From the NCBI RefSeq assembly GCF_009362845.1, contig NZ_WHNW01000005.1, forward strand, positions 1 through 64,000: 64,000 nucleotides of DNA, in the 5' to 3' direction. The position numbers were made by a program, and so were the translations under genes. Positions 6,850 to 16,639 of the stretch are shown here, one piece after another (position 1 is the stretch's first letter; every line of letters starts with the position of its first letter). The notes under the pieces were generated by a model, which saw only the letters and a list, made by a program, of their open reading frames with translations, ran no database searches and had not been told where the DNA came from. Origin of the DNA: Ostreibacterium oceani. Its GTDB lineage: Bacteria; Pseudomonadota; Gammaproteobacteria; Cardiobacteriales; Ostreibacteriaceae.

Positions 6850-9366
6850 TTGAAAAAGTTACTACCCATCATATTACTTGGCTGTGTGAGTTGGCAGGCC
6901 AGCGCGGATTTTACGCTAAACATTTCACACATTAATGACCACCATTCACACCTTAATCCAGAGGATATTGATTTGATGCTGCCTTCGGGTGAAGTGGAAG
7001 TCGAGCTGGGCGGTTTTCCGCGTGTCACTGCGCAAATCAACGCCCAAGCAGCGCGCAGTGAGCACCATGTTAAAATTCACGCAGGCGACGCCATAACTGG
7101 GGATTTATTCTATACCTTGTTTAAGGGTGAGGCTGACGCGGCACTGATGAATACCGTTTGTTTTGATGTATTTACAGTCGGTAACCATGAGTTTGACGCG
7201 GGCGATGCGGGGCTAAAGACGTTTTTGGATTATCTGCTTGATGGTAGTTGCGATACGACAGTATTGGGGTCGAATGTCAGTCCTGAAGTCGGTGTCTCAC
7301 CGCTAGCGCCTAACGCGGTTGATGACTATTTAAAGCGCACAGCGATTAAATCGTTTGGCGATCAACAAGTCGGATTTATCGGGATTGATATCGCCAATAA
7401 AACCAAACAATCGTCTAGCCCAGACGAGACAACGGTGTTTGCTGACGAATTGGAGACGGCACAAACGTATATTAATGAATTAGTGGCGATGGGTATCAAT
7501 CAAATCGTCTTGGTGACGCATTATCAATATCAAAATGATATCGCACTGGCGGCGCAATTATCGCACGTTGATGCCATCATAGGCGGGGATTCGCATTCGT
7601 TGTTGGGTGAGCAATTTGCCGAGGTTGGGCTTAATCCACAGGGTGCTTACCCGACGCGTGTCACTAACGCGGATGGTGATTTGGTTTGTATCGTGCAAGC
7701 ATGGCAATATGCGGCAGTGGTTGGCGAGTTGGCGTTAAACTTTGATGATGCAGGGGCATTGACTTCGTGTGAGGGAACGCCACATTTGTTGCTGGGTGAT
7801 ACTTTTGTCCGCGATGATGAAACACTTACGGGTGACGCGCTGGCAACGGTACAGGCCGAACTGGCTGCAATCTCTGGTCTAACGATGGTGACACCAGATG
7901 CGAATGCTGAAATGGTGCTGGCTGATTATGCCGCGCAGGCCGAGGAATTAGAAACCACAGTGATTGGTAACATTGCTGAGAACTTGTGTTTGGAGCGTAT
8001 TCCTGGGCAAGGGCGCAGTAGTTTGTGTGATGTCTCGGAGACGGCTGAGCGTGGCTCAGATATTACGATGGTGGTTGCCGAAGCATTCCGAGAAATGAGC
8101 GTACTATCGGATGTAACTATCCAAAATGCAGGCGGTGTGCGAATTGATATCCCTGCGGGTGAATTAACCATCGGTGATGCCTACCGATTATTGCCATTTG
8201 CGAATACGATTGTTAATCTCGATATGACAGGCGCAGAAATTAAACAAACCCTAGAGGAAGCCATCGACGTTGCGCTTTATGTGGATGGCGGTTCAAGTGG
8301 TGCGTATCCTTATGCCGCAGGATTGCGATTTGATGTGGCGGCAGGTCGTGCCTTTGGTGAGCGCATTCAAAACCTCGAAGTCAAGGTCAAGGGCAGTGAT
8401 AGTTGGGCGTCAATCGACCCGAGTGAATTTTATCTGGTCGCAACCAATAGCTTTATCGCATCAGGCGGTGATGGCTACGACACGATGAAGCGCGTGTTTA
8501 ATGACCCACTGCGTGCAGAAGACACGTTCTTAGATTATGCGCAAGCCTTTGTCGACTATGTGGAGGCACGGGGCACGGTCGGTAAATTGCCAACTGAGGA
8601 TTATAGCACCCGTCGTTATTGTGCAACATATGACTGTGGTGGCATCAGTGATTTGTGGTGGGATGAAGACAAAGGTGGTTATGGTGTGTCAATCAAACGC
8701 TTAGACAACCGCGTTGTGGTGCGCATTTATGGCTACGATGCTGAGGGTCAGCCTTACTGGAGTACATTAGAAGGTATTCCTGTAACCGACGAGAGTGACG
8801 CAGGATTTACCGCAGGCGGTGATGTCTATACCTATCGTTATGATGGCCAAGCCATTGGCGGGCAGTGGAGTCGTGACAATGTGACACCAACAATTATTGG
8901 CTCAGGGTCATTGGTTTACGATAAATCAGCCGATACCGTGGCGCTGTCTGTGCGCACTAGCGAGGGGGATTATGATTTAGACCTAACTCGATTTAATGGC
9001 AATGATCGCCAAGCAGGAGACGGCGTCTATTGGGCGCCTGATAAGAGTGGCCAAGGGCTTTATGTGTCTAATCGAGCGTCTCGTGTGTTTGTCCAGTGGT
9101 TCGTTTATGACGAAAACGGACAGTCTGCATGGTACACCATTGAGCCGTCGGCAGACGATGAAAATCAGTATGTCGTTTACAGTCCAAGCTACAGCGGCGG
9201 CAATCCAATGCAGGCATTTGACCCAGCCAATGTTGTGCGAAAAGCCGTCGGCACAGCGAGTCTGACGCAAAACAACGGGCGCAGCTATACCTTGTCAGTG
9301 ACATTGACAGCAGGACCAAATGCAGGACAAATGGAGGTATTTAACCTAACGGCGTTTGATTACTGA
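6850..9366 (+). CDS. Secreted 5'-nucleotidase (UshA/NadN-like) with two C-terminal surface modules
   Basis: 838 residues from the TTG at 6850, which follows AGGAGA and opens a classic signal peptide (KKLLPIILLGCVSWQASA). The metallophosphatase domain shows HINDHHSH (near 28), GDAITGD (near 80) and GNHEFDAG (near 110), the metal ligands of the family. The nucleotidase C-terminal domain follows with NAGGVRIDIPAGELTIGD near 430 and an ASGGDGYD substrate-loop motif near 536. It should hydrolyse extracellular or periplasmic nucleotides (AMP, UDP-sugars or NAD) to feed nucleoside uptake. UshA itself is about 550 residues. The extra 280 or so hold two WWDEDKGGYGVS- and VYWAPDKSGQGLYV-type modules like those of the propeller protein at 2924. 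Substrate not determinable. Confidence 0.88.
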   Translation: MKKLLPIILLGCVSWQASADFTLNISHINDHHSHLNPEDIDLMLPSGEVEVELGGFPRVTAQINAQAARSEHHVKIHAGDAITGDLFYTLFKGEADAALMNTVCFDVFTVGNHEFDAGDAGLKTFLDYLLDGSCDTTVLGSNVSPEVGVSPLAPNAVDDYLKRTAIKSFGDQQVGFIGIDIANKTKQSSSPDETTVFADELETAQTYINELVAMGINQIVLVTHYQYQNDIALAAQLSHVDAIIGGDSHSLLGEQFAEVGLNPQGAYPTRVTNADGDLVCIVQAWQYAAVVGELALNFDDAGALTSCEGTPHLLLGDTFVRDDETLTGDALATVQAELAAISGLTMVTPDANAEMVLADYAAQAEELETTVIGNIAENLCLERIPGQGRSSLCDVSETAERGSDITMVVAEAFREMSVLSDVTIQNAGGVRIDIPAGELTIGDAYRLLPFANTIVNLDMTGAEIKQTLEEAIDVALYVDGGSSGAYPYAAGLRFDVAAGRAFGERIQNLEVKVKGSDSWASIDPSEFYLVATNSFIASGGDGYDTMKRVFNDPLRAEDTFLDYAQAFVDYVEARGTVGKLPTEDYSTRRYCATYDCGGISDLWWDEDKGGYGVSIKRLDNRVVVRIYGYDAEGQPYWSTLEGIPVTDESDAGFTAGGDVYTYRYDGQAIGGQWSRDNVTPTIIGSGSLVYDKSADTVALSVRTSEGDYDLDLTRFNGNDRQAGDGVYWAPDKSGQGLYVSNRASRVFVQWFVYDENGQSAWYTIEPSADDENQYVVYSPSYSGGNPMQAFDPANVVRKAVGTASLTQNNGRSYTLSVTLTAGPNAGQMEVFNLTAFDY

Positions 9367-9390
9367 TTGAAATTAATTGCTAAGACGACG

Positions 9391-9421
9391 AAAGCCCTGC
9401 GATGTTGCAGGGCTTTTTTTG
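9391..9421 (+). terminator. Intrinsic terminator after the nucleotidase gene
   Basis: AAAGCCCTGC (9391-9400) pairs perfectly with GCAGGGCTTT (9407-9416) across a 6-base loop, followed by a run of T. Confidence 0.9.
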
Positions 9422-9553
9422 TTTGCAAAATCGAAATTGGATTGTCGTTGATTGTTATTTATCGATTGTTATTTTGTTTGGGATGGCTAAAATAGCCCTT
9501 TAATTGATATAATCGATAGTCTGTCTTAAGGTGGTTGCTTAGTTGGTTGTCCT

Positions 9554-9595
9554 TGTTGGTTAGCCCCTGTTGGTTAGCCCCTGTTGGTTAGCCCC
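9554..9595. repeat. Three tandem copies of a 14-bp unit upstream of aroA
   Basis: TGTTGGTTAGCCCC is repeated three times without mismatch. It lies between a TATAAT at 9508-9513 (possible -10 of aroA) and the aroA start, so it would be in the 5' leader. The unit is not a multiple of three, fitting a non-coding stretch. Confidence 0.85.
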
Positions 9596-9649
9596 GTTAG
9601 TTAGGTGACTGTCTTGATGAAATCTAGAAGAATAAAAAACGGAGTGACA

Positions 9650-11002
9650 ATGAGCAGTTGGCAAACCAATCCATCGCAACAAATTTCGGGCGACATCCGT
9701 GTGCCAGGGGATAAGTCTATTTCGCACCGCAGTATTATGCTGGGGGCACTGGCGAAAGGGGTAACCGAAATTCGCGGTTTTTTGTCTGGCGATGATTGTG
9801 TCGCCACTCGACAAGCTTTTGAAGCCATGGGAGTTAATATTACCGACCAAGATGACGTGATTTGTATCGAAGGCGTCGGAATAAATGGGTTGCAAGCCCC
9901 TGCAAAACCCATCGATGTCGGTAATTCGGGGACAGGAATGCGATTGTTGGCCGGTGTTTTGGCGGGGCAGTCGTTTGCTAGTACGTTAGTCGGTGATGCG
10001 TCGTTGATGCAACGCCCGATGAAGCGTGTTGCCGAGCCACTCAAGCAAATGGGCGCGAATGTCTCGGTAAATGCCGCAGGGTGCGCGCCAATTGCGATTG
10101 CCCCGAGTTCTGGCTTGCATGGCGTGACTTATCATCAATCGGTCGCCTCCGCACAAGTCAAGTCCGCATTACTATTGGCGGGGATTTACGCCGAGGGTGA
10201 AACAATTGTTCATGAGCCTGGTGTGAGTCGAGATCACACTGAACGAATGTTGAGAAGCTTTGGCTACCCAGTTGAGACGATTGTGACAGGCGAATCTCGC
10301 ACCACCAAACTACAAGGCGGTGGTGTGTTAAATGCCACGCAAATTACCATACCTGGTGATATTTCGAGTGCTGCTTTTTTTATGGTGGTAGCGGCTATTG
10401 CGCCAGCGGGTAGTGTGTTGACTATTCGCGGTGTCGGGGTGAATCCGACACGCACAGGGATTATTGATATATTACAACAGATGGGTGCGGATTTGACGTT
10501 GGAAAATCAGCGTAAAGTCGGTGATGAGCCCATTGCTGATGTGGTGGTGCGCGCTTCAACGCTTAAAGGCATTACCGTGCCGCGCGAGTTAGTACCGCTT
10601 GCTATTGATGAGTTCCCGGTGATTTTTGTTGCCGCTGCTTGTGCAACAGGCACCTTTATATTACGTGATGCCAAAGAGCTACGAGTCAAAGAAAGCGACC
10701 GAATTGCTGCCATGGCAACGGGATTGGCGGCGCTAGGTGTTAAGTGCGAGGTGCTTGAGGACGGCATGGTTATTCATGGTAATTCAGATAATCCATTTCC
10801 TAATGCAGCGACAATTGATAGTCTGACCGATCACCGCATTGCGATGGCGTTTGCGGTGGCGGGGACGCGTGCTTGTCAGGCAATTACCATATTACAATGC
10901 GCGCATGTGGCGACATCGTTTCCAAACTTTCGTGCATTGGCGGCAGCGGTTGGGATGTCCGTCGAGGAAACAAACGATTTAGCAGGCACGTCGGATGGAT
11001 AA
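9650..11002 (+). CDS. aroA: 3-phosphoshikimate 1-carboxyvinyltransferase (EPSP synthase)
   Basis: Sixth step of the shikimate pathway: shikimate-3-phosphate plus PEP gives EPSP and phosphate, in the cytoplasm. 450 residues from the ATG at 9650, which has GGAG five bases upstream. The frame stays open to 9605 but without a better site. Motifs: GDKSISHRSIMLGALAKG (about 19-36), NSGTGMRLLAGVLAGQ (about 92-107), LRVKESDRIAAMATGL (about 342-357) and DHRIAMAFAVAG near 395. The last 8 bases overlap cmk, so the two are translationally coupled, the usual gammaproteobacterial aroA-cmk-rpsA order. Confidence 0.97.
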   Translation: MSSWQTNPSQQISGDIRVPGDKSISHRSIMLGALAKGVTEIRGFLSGDDCVATRQAFEAMGVNITDQDDVICIEGVGINGLQAPAKPIDVGNSGTGMRLLAGVLAGQSFASTLVGDASLMQRPMKRVAEPLKQMGANVSVNAAGCAPIAIAPSSGLHGVTYHQSVASAQVKSALLLAGIYAEGETIVHEPGVSRDHTERMLRSFGYPVETIVTGESRTTKLQGGGVLNATQITIPGDISSAAFFMVVAAIAPAGSVLTIRGVGVNPTRTGIIDILQQMGADLTLENQRKVGDEPIADVVVRASTLKGITVPRELVPLAIDEFPVIFVAAACATGTFILRDAKELRVKESDRIAAMATGLAALGVKCEVLEDGMVIHGNSDNPFPNAATIDSLTDHRIAMAFAVAGTRACQAITILQCAHVATSFPNFRALAAAVGMSVEETNDLAGTSDG

Positions 11003-11675
11003 CGCCGTGCCGATTGCGAAAATCATCACGATTGACGGCCCAAGCGCTGTCGGTAAAGGCACGATGGCAAAACGATTGGCAAGCGAGCTCGGGTATCACT
11101 TGTTAGACAGTGGTGCGTTGTACCGATTGGTCGCAGTCAATGCGTTGCAGCAACGACTAGACCCAAATATCGCCAGTGACGCAGAAAAGGCGGTGCAAAA
11201 CTTGCACGTAGAATTTGATGACGACAAAGTGTACTTAAATGGAACGGATGTTACGACAAAAATCCGCGAAGAAAACGTATCAAAAGCCGCATCTCAGATT
11301 GCAGTGCACGCGTCTGTTCGCCGTGCTTTGTTTGCTTTTATGCAGGCGTTTGTCAAGCTGCCGGGTATTGTCGCAGATGGGCGCGACATGGGTACGGTGG
11401 TTTTTCCGCACGCTGATGTGAAGCTGTTTTTGACGGCTGTGACAGCAGTGCGTGCAGAAAGACGATATAAACAGTTGAGCAAACATGCAAAAAATGTTAC
11501 CCTAGACGCCGTTTTTTCCGAGTTAGTAGATCGGGATGCGCGTGACAGCACTCGCGATGAGGCGCCGCTTATACCAGCAGAGGATGCGGTGGTGATTGAT
11601 ACCAGTGTTGACACAGAAGCGCAGGTGTATGAAAAAATCATGCAAACTGTGCGATTAGGGGGCATTTTGCCATAA
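10995..11675 (+). CDS. cmk: Cytidylate kinase
   Basis: Phosphorylates CMP and dCMP with ATP in the cytoplasm, recycling nucleotides for nucleic acid and phospholipid synthesis. 226 residues, normal length. The P-loop ITIDGPSAVGKGTMAKRLA is at about 11-29. The NMP-binding region has LLDSGALYRL, and the DGRDMGTVVFPHADVKLFL block lies near 127-145. The LID region has RDARDSTRDEAPL. The ATG lies inside the end of aroA, so it depends on aroA translation. rpsA follows 30 bases later. Confidence 0.97.
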   Translation: MDNAVPIAKIITIDGPSAVGKGTMAKRLASELGYHLLDSGALYRLVAVNALQQRLDPNIASDAEKAVQNLHVEFDDDKVYLNGTDVTTKIREENVSKAASQIAVHASVRRALFAFMQAFVKLPGIVADGRDMGTVVFPHADVKLFLTAVTAVRAERRYKQLSKHAKNVTLDAVFSELVDRDARDSTRDEAPLIPAEDAVVIDTSVDTEAQVYEKIMQTVRLGGILP

Positions 11676-11705
11676 ACAATGACAACAAATTGAGAAAATA
11701 ATTTT

Positions 11706-13376
11706 ATGACTGAAAGTTTTGCGGACCTCTTTGAAAAAAGTTTGGATTCCATCGAATTAGAAGTAGGGACAATCGTTACAGCGACGGTTGCAGACATTGG
11801 CAAAGATTTTGTCGTCGTCAATGCAGGGTTGAAATCCGAGGGGTTTATTCCTGTGTCGGAATTTGCCAACGCAGATGGCGAAATGACGCTAAATGTTGGG
11901 GATGAAGTTGAAGTCGCGCTAGAAGCGGTAGAGAATGGCTTTGGCGAAACACGACTGTCGTTTGAAAAAGCGAAGCGACTCAAAGCATGGAAACGACTAG
12001 AAGGTATTTTAGCCGACGAAGTGACTGTGACAGGTCAAATTACTGGTAGCGTCAAAGGTGGATTTACGGTAGATTTGGGCGATATTCGCGCGTTTTTACC
12101 TGGCTCGTTGGTCGATGTACGCCCTGTTAAAGATCCTTCTTACCTAAAAGATAAAGACCTAGAGTTTAAAGTTATTAAGCTTGATGAAAAACGCAATAAT
12201 GTTGTTGTTTCTCGTCGCGCAGTCGTCGAATCAGAGTACAAAGCAGAGCGTGAGCAATTGCTAACCAACTTAAAAGAAGGCGATGTGATCAAAGGGGTTG
12301 TTAAGAATTTGACCGATTACGGTGCATTCCTTGATTTAGGTGGGGTTGATGGCCTATTGCACATTACTGACATGTCATGGAAGCGGATTAAATACCCATC
12401 AGAAGTGGTCAACATTGGTGATGAAATTGATGTTAAAGTACTGCGTTTTGAAAAAGACCGTGATCGTGTTTCATTAGGTTTAAAACAACTGGGCGAAGAT
12501 CCTTGGGAAGACATCTCACGTCGTTACCAAGTGGGCACTAGACACTTTGGTAAAGTCTCTAATGTCGCTGACTACGGTTGTTTTATTGAGCTTGAAGACG
12601 GTGTTGAAGGTTTGGTACACGTCTCTGAAATGGATTGGACCAATAAAAACGTTAACCCGCGTAAGTTTGTTTCACTAGGTCAAGAAACTGAAGTGATGAT
12701 TTTAGAAATTGACGAAGAGCGTCGTCGTATTTCACTGGGCATGAAGCAATGCCAATCAAACCCATGGACAGACTTTGCGACTAAGTATCAAAAAGGCGAT
12801 ACGGTCAAGGGTGCGATTAAATCTATCACCGATTTTGGTGTGTTTATTGGCCTAGAAGGCGATATAGACGGTTTAATTCACTTGTCTGATTTGTCATGGA
12901 ATAAAACAGGCGAAGAGGCCGTTCGTGATTACAGCAAAGGACAAGAAATCGAAGCCATTATTTTGGCGGTGGATTCTGAGCGTGAGCGTATTTCTTTGGG
13001 CATTAAGCAATTGGATAAAGACCCATTCTCAACGTTCTTAGGTGATAATGGTCGTGGTGCGATTGTGACAGGGAAAGTGAGTGAAGTAACGCCTCAGGCG
13101 GCAACGGTTTTATTGGCAGACGATGTGGTGGGTGAGTTACGTGCAAGCGAATTCTCTCAAGAGCAGGTTGACGATTTAACGACTAAGTTAAGCGTTGGCG
13201 ATGAGGTGGAAGCCAAAATCACCAATATTGATCGCAAAACCAAGCAAGTGTCATTATCGATTCGTGCCAAAGATCAAGCCGAAGAAAAAGCCACAATCAA
13301 AGACTTTATGCGTTCTGAAACGAGTACCTCTGGTACCAGTTTGGGCGACATATTTAAAGAGCTAAAAGACGATTAA
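11706..13376 (+). CDS. rpsA: 30S ribosomal protein S1
   Basis: 556 residues, the standard size of the six-domain S1 of proteobacteria. It captures mRNA leaders on the 30S subunit. Six S1 (OB-fold) repeats are visible. Repeats 3-6 have the RNA-binding pattern, for example [40 protein letters not shown] and [20 protein letters not shown], each followed by an ERxRISLG(I/M)KQ segment. It starts [13 protein letters not shown], the family start, at the ATG at 11706. It lies 30 bases after cmk and upstream of ihfB, as in E. coli. A structured hairpin region follows the stop. Confidence 0.98.
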   Translation: MTESFADLFEKSLDSIELEVGTIVTATVADIGKDFVVVNAGLKSEGFIPVSEFANADGEMTLNVGDEVEVALEAVENGFGETRLSFEKAKRLKAWKRLEGILADEVTVTGQITGSVKGGFTVDLGDIRAFLPGSLVDVRPVKDPSYLKDKDLEFKVIKLDEKRNNVVVSRRAVVESEYKAEREQLLTNLKEGDVIKGVVKNLTDYGAFLDLGGVDGLLHITDMSWKRIKYPSEVVNIGDEIDVKVLRFEKDRDRVSLGLKQLGEDPWEDISRRYQVGTRHFGKVSNVADYGCFIELEDGVEGLVHVSEMDWTNKNVNPRKFVSLGQETEVMILEIDEERRRISLGMKQCQSNPWTDFATKYQKGDTVKGAIKSITDFGVFIGLEGDIDGLIHLSDLSWNKTGEEAVRDYSKGQEIEAIILAVDSERERISLGIKQLDKDPFSTFLGDNGRGAIVTGKVSEVTPQAATVLLADDVVGELRASEFSQEQVDDLTTKLSVGDEVEAKITNIDRKTKQVSLSIRAKDQAEEKATIKDFMRSETSTSGTSLGDIFKELKDD

Positions 13377-13387
13377 TCGTCGCTTGA

Positions 13388-13448
13388 TTCATTGCAGGGG
13401 AGTGTGCAGACACCGTTAGCGAGGTAAGCGCCCTCCCTTTGCAATGAA
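13388..13448 (+). other. Structured inverted repeat between rpsA and ihfB
   Basis: TTCATTGCA.GGGGAG (13388-13402) pairs with CTCCCTTTGCAATGAA (13433-13448) apart from a small bulge, enclosing an inner GTGT/ACAC hairpin (13402-13413). No T-run follows on the plus strand, so it is not a standard terminator. It could stabilise the rpsA mRNA end or be a processing site. Confidence 0.55.
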
Positions 13449-13525
13449 AAAAGTACTAAGTTTAGTTTGATAATAATTCGATTGTGCGAGATAATATCAA
13501 GACAATCATAACTAGGTGATAAATA

Positions 13526-13831
13526 ATGACAAAACTAGAGTTAATTGAAAATTTAACGATTCGATTTGATCATTGGAAAAATAAAGACGTCAAGGAAGCG
13601 GTATATACCACGTTTGAGGAGATTTGCCATACCTTAGAGTCAGGAAATCGTGTTGAAATTCGTGGGTTTGGTAGTTTTTCTCTGCATCATCGCGATGCAC
13701 GTATTGGTCGTAACCCGAAAACGGGAGAGAAAGTACAAGTCGAGGCCAAAGCGATTCCTTACTTCAGAGCCGGTAAAGAAATGCGAGAGCGTATCAATGA
13801 CTCGTATGGCAATACTGCGATAAAAAAATAA
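13526..13831 (+). CDS. ihfB: Integration host factor subunit beta
   Basis: 101 residues. IHF is a heterodimer with IHF-alpha that bends DNA sharply at specific sites in recombination, replication and sigma-54 promoter activation. The sigma-54 activator PilR is encoded in this window. Family features: MTKLELIENL start, EIRGFGSFSLHHRDARIGRNP (the beta-arm region ending RNPKTGEKV near 60-70) and AIPYFRAGKEMRERIN near the C-terminus. The start ATG at 13526 has AGGTGA upstream. It is downstream of rpsA as usual. Its own intrinsic terminator follows within 10 bases. Confidence 0.97.
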   Translation: MTKLELIENLTIRFDHWKNKDVKEAVYTTFEEICHTLESGNRVEIRGFGSFSLHHRDARIGRNPKTGEKVQVEAKAIPYFRAGKEMRERINDSYGNTAIKK

Positions 13832-13839
13832 GGACCAAC

Positions 13840-13870
13840 TAAAAAAACCAGCCACGCGCTGGTTTTTTTA
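13840..13870 (+). terminator. Intrinsic terminator after ihfB
   Basis: TAAAAAAACCAGC (13840-13852) and GCTGGTTTTTTTA (13858-13870) form a perfect 13-bp stem with a 5-base loop and T-run. Confidence 0.93.
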
Positions 13871-13937
13871 GTTATTAATCGGTCTGCATGAGTAGGGTCT
13901 TTATGGATGGGGGTCTGCATGGATGGTTTTTTGATTG

Positions 13938-14615
13938 ATGAAAAATCAGACAGTCATTTGGCGCGTTAAAGCGTATCTTTTGAGCCACACTAGCTATTTA
14001 TTGCTATCGAGTTTGTTGGTTATCGGTATCGTTATTTTGCGCGGCGATTGGCCACAAAAGCAATCGATATCACCGCAAAGCGACAATCAGCCAAACTCGG
14101 CGTCTCATTTGGCCGCTGGTATGCCAGCAGAGCGGCTAGGTAATGGGCAGTTAAGCAATGAGCAGTTAGATAATGGATTACCACGGCAGCAATGGATGGT
14201 TTGCTATCACCCAGTAGTGTTAGATGGCGATTCGCTTCGTCTCGATTGTGCGGGGCAGGTTATCGAGATACGCATCATGGACATTGATGCCCCAGAATTA
14301 GCGCAATCGCCCTGGGGGGGGCTGGCAAAGTCTGCACTGGTTGACTTGCTCGCACCCCGCGTTGACGTGAAAATTATCGGCCTAGATGCCTACCAACGCC
14401 ATTTGGGCAAGATTAAAGTAAATAACCAAGATGTCGGGCTAGGTATTGTTAAATTGGGTATGGCCACGGTGTATCCCCGCTATCAGCCGCCACCTGAGTA
14501 TATTGTGACAATGCGCCAAGCAAAGCAACAGGCTGTGGGTATCTGGCAGACGGCGGGGTTGCACCAAGATCCACAGCGATTTCGTCGGTTAAGTGATGAT
14601 GGTACTCGGCGCTAA
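13938..14615 (+). CDS. Membrane-anchored staphylococcal-nuclease-like (SNase) protein
   Basis: 225 residues. One N-terminal membrane segment (about 15-35) is followed by a low-complexity linker and a thermonuclease-like domain (about 90-215). The domain shows LDGDSLRL, then RIMDIDAPE, carrying the catalytic-type Arg, Asp and Glu of SNase, and YQRHLGKIKVN with the second Arg. This fold cleaves DNA or RNA in a calcium-dependent way, probably on the periplasmic side here. The start is uncertain: a TTG sits directly before the ATG at 13938 and only a weak purine-rich site is upstream. The linker is encoded by three 15-bp repeats (14139-14180) giving GNGQLSNEQLDNG. Monocistronic. Exact function unknown. 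Confidence 0.82.
   Translation: MKNQTVIWRVKAYLLSHTSYLLLSSLLVIGIVILRGDWPQKQSISPQSDNQPNSASHLAAGMPAERLGNGQLSNEQLDNGLPRQQWMVCYHPVVLDGDSLRLDCAGQVIEIRIMDIDAPELAQSPWGGLAKSALVDLLAPRVDVKIIGLDAYQRHLGKIKVNNQDVGLGIVKLGMATVYPRYQPPPEYIVTMRQAKQQAVGIWQTAGLHQDPQRFRRLSDDGTRR
14139..14180 (+). repeat. 15-bp in-frame tandem repeat in the nuclease linker
   Basis: GGTAATGGGCAGTTA, AGCAATGAGCAGTTA and a partial third unit follow one another, encoding GNGQL, SNEQL and DNGL. They sit in the linker between membrane anchor and nuclease domain, where length change is harmless. Confidence 0.7.
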
Positions 14616-14801
14616 AGGTAGTCGGTTATAAGGAATCGGTAGGCTAAATAGGGCAGCAGACAGAGAATAAATCTTGGTAATTGATAGCAACTAAACGGCT
14701 TTTGAGCTAGAATAGCATTAATTTCTGTTACGAAATTCAAAAAATTAGACAATTAATGAGACCAGTTAATTATTCGTCAACGCAATAACGGTAATTCCTA
14801 T

Positions 14802-15407
14802 ATGATTGCAAGCTTACAAGGGGTATTGCGGTATAAAAAACCGCCCCATTTAATTATTGAATGCGCAGGCGTTGGCTACGACGTAGAGGCAACGATGACT
14901 GTTTTTTCCCAGTTGCCTGAGGTCGGTGGAGACGTGTTGATTTATACGCATTTATCCATTCGTGATGATGCGCATGTGTTGTTTGGTTTTGCCAATTTAG
15001 CTGAGCGCGATGCGTTCCGTTTACTGATTAAGGTTAATGGTGTTGGGCCTAAGATGGCGATTGTCATTTTGTCGGGGATGAAAGTTGATGAGTTGGCCGT
15101 CGTTATTGCCAATCATGATATTAATATGCTGGTGAGCTTGCCTGGTATCGGTAAAAAAACTGCTGAACGTTTGTTAATTGAGCTCAAGGATAAGTTCCCA
15201 GTTATGTCGCCACAGGGAGCGGCGGTAAATACGAACAACCCAATGGCTGCCAATGATCGACAGATCAAAACAGAAGCAGCCGAGGCATTGGTTGCATTGG
15301 GCTACAAAATGAGCGAGGCCGACAAAATGGTGGATCAATACTACGAATCAGGTATGACTAGCGAAGTCGTCATTCGTGGGGCGTTACAAACCAGAATGAA
15401 GCGGTAA
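14802..15407 (+). CDS. ruvA: Holliday junction branch migration protein RuvA
   Basis: 201 residues. RuvA tetramers bind four-way junctions and load the RuvB motor. Domain I (OB fold) starts MIASLQGVLRYKKPPHLIIE. Domain II has the helix-hairpin-helix pair VNGVGPKMAIVILSG and LPGIGKKTAERLLIELKDK. A linker rich in Asn/Ala leads to domain III (about 150-201), which binds RuvB. It lies 18 bases upstream of ruvB, so the two are an operon. ruvC is not next to them in this window. Confidence 0.97.
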   Translation: MIASLQGVLRYKKPPHLIIECAGVGYDVEATMTVFSQLPEVGGDVLIYTHLSIRDDAHVLFGFANLAERDAFRLLIKVNGVGPKMAIVILSGMKVDELAVVIANHDINMLVSLPGIGKKTAERLLIELKDKFPVMSPQGAAVNTNNPMAANDRQIKTEAAEALVALGYKMSEADKMVDQYYESGMTSEVVIRGALQTRMKR

Positions 15408-15425
15408 CCAAAGGATAATATCACC

Positions 15426-16433
15426 ATGATTGAATCAGATAGACTGGTAAGCGCCGAGGTTGAGGGGAATTCTCGCGTGGAACAAGACATTGACCGCGCC
15501 ATTCGTCCCAAACAGCTCACCGAGTACATCGGCCAAGTCCCTATTCGCGAGCAAATGAGTATCTTTATTCAAGCGGCACGTAATCGCCAAGAGCCGCTAG
15601 ATCACACGTTATTATTTGGTCCGCCAGGATTGGGCAAAACGACCTTAGCGAATATTATTGCGGTGGAGATGGGGGTAAATTTGCGAACGACGTCTGGCCC
15701 TGTGCTGGATAAAGCGGGTGATTTAGCCGCCATTTTGACTAACTTAGAAGCGCATGACGTGCTTTTTATCGATGAAATTCATCGGCTAAGCGCCGTGGTC
15801 GAAGAAATATTATACCCTGCAATGGAGGACTATAAAATTGACATCGTTATTGGTGAAGGGCCTGCTGCACGCTCTATCCAACTCGAATTGCCACCATTTA
15901 CGCTGGTGGGTGCAACCACCCGTGCAGGATTATTGACATCACCGTTGCGCGATCGGTTTGGTATTGTGCAGCGCTTAGAATTTTACTCGCCCGATGAGCT
16001 GCAAAAAATCGTGATGCGCTCTGCACGCTTGTTGGGCGTTGAATGCCATGAGCTCGCCGCGTTAGAAATTGGACAGCGGGCACGAGGCACACCGCGAATC
16101 GCCAATCGCTTGTTGCGCCGTATTCGTGATATTAGTGAGGTTAAATCGCACGGCAAAATCTCAATCGATATTACCCGCCAAGCATTGGGTATGCTGCATG
16201 TAGACAATGCGGGTTTTGATCATTTAGACCGCCGCTTGTTAGGCGACATTATCGATAAATTTGCAGGCGGCCCCGTTGGTCTAGATACGATGGCTGCGGC
16301 AATCGGCGAGGAAAGAGGGACAATTGAGGACGTCCTAGAGCCATACCTTATTCAGCAAGGTTATTTAATGCGTACACCCAAAGGGCGCGTTGCAACGCAA
16401 AAAGCGTATACTCATTTAGGGATAGAGAAATAG
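15426..16433 (+). CDS. ruvB: Holliday junction helicase motor RuvB
   Basis: 335 residues, the normal length. RuvB is the hexameric AAA+ motor that drives branch migration with RuvA, in recombination and fork repair. Motifs: [15 protein letters not shown] near the start, Walker [12 protein letters not shown] (about 63-73), Walker [10 protein letters not shown] (about 115-123), sensor [18 protein letters not shown] with the arginine finger, and a C-terminal winged helix ending in [22 protein letters not shown] precedes the ATG. Cotranscribed with ruvA. No clear terminator after it. Confidence 0.98.
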   Translation: MIESDRLVSAEVEGNSRVEQDIDRAIRPKQLTEYIGQVPIREQMSIFIQAARNRQEPLDHTLLFGPPGLGKTTLANIIAVEMGVNLRTTSGPVLDKAGDLAAILTNLEAHDVLFIDEIHRLSAVVEEILYPAMEDYKIDIVIGEGPAARSIQLELPPFTLVGATTRAGLLTSPLRDRFGIVQRLEFYSPDELQKIVMRSARLLGVECHELAALEIGQRARGTPRIANRLLRRIRDISEVKSHGKISIDITRQALGMLHVDNAGFDHLDRRLLGDIIDKFAGGPVGLDTMAAAIGEERGTIEDVLEPYLIQQGYLMRTPKGRVATQKAYTHLGIEK

Positions 16434-16639
16434 TATGCTTTCTATTTTATTGTTTGGTATAAAAGAATAAAATCCTACCCCCGAGTCGCTAATCAGATGA
16501 AATGGCAGGGTGATTTTGCCGAGCAACTTTGTCAGGTGATTTTGTCAGATTTTTTAGTCAGATATTGCGCTGGTTAATATAGCGTTTGACATAGCGATAA
16601 TAAGAATTATACTGAGTCTTTTCTCGGGGTGTTGTAGTC

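Noticed and set aside
11294-11983. Large minus-strand open frame across cmk and rpsA
   Set aside because: It overlaps two well-supported essential genes and has no domain. A shadow frame.
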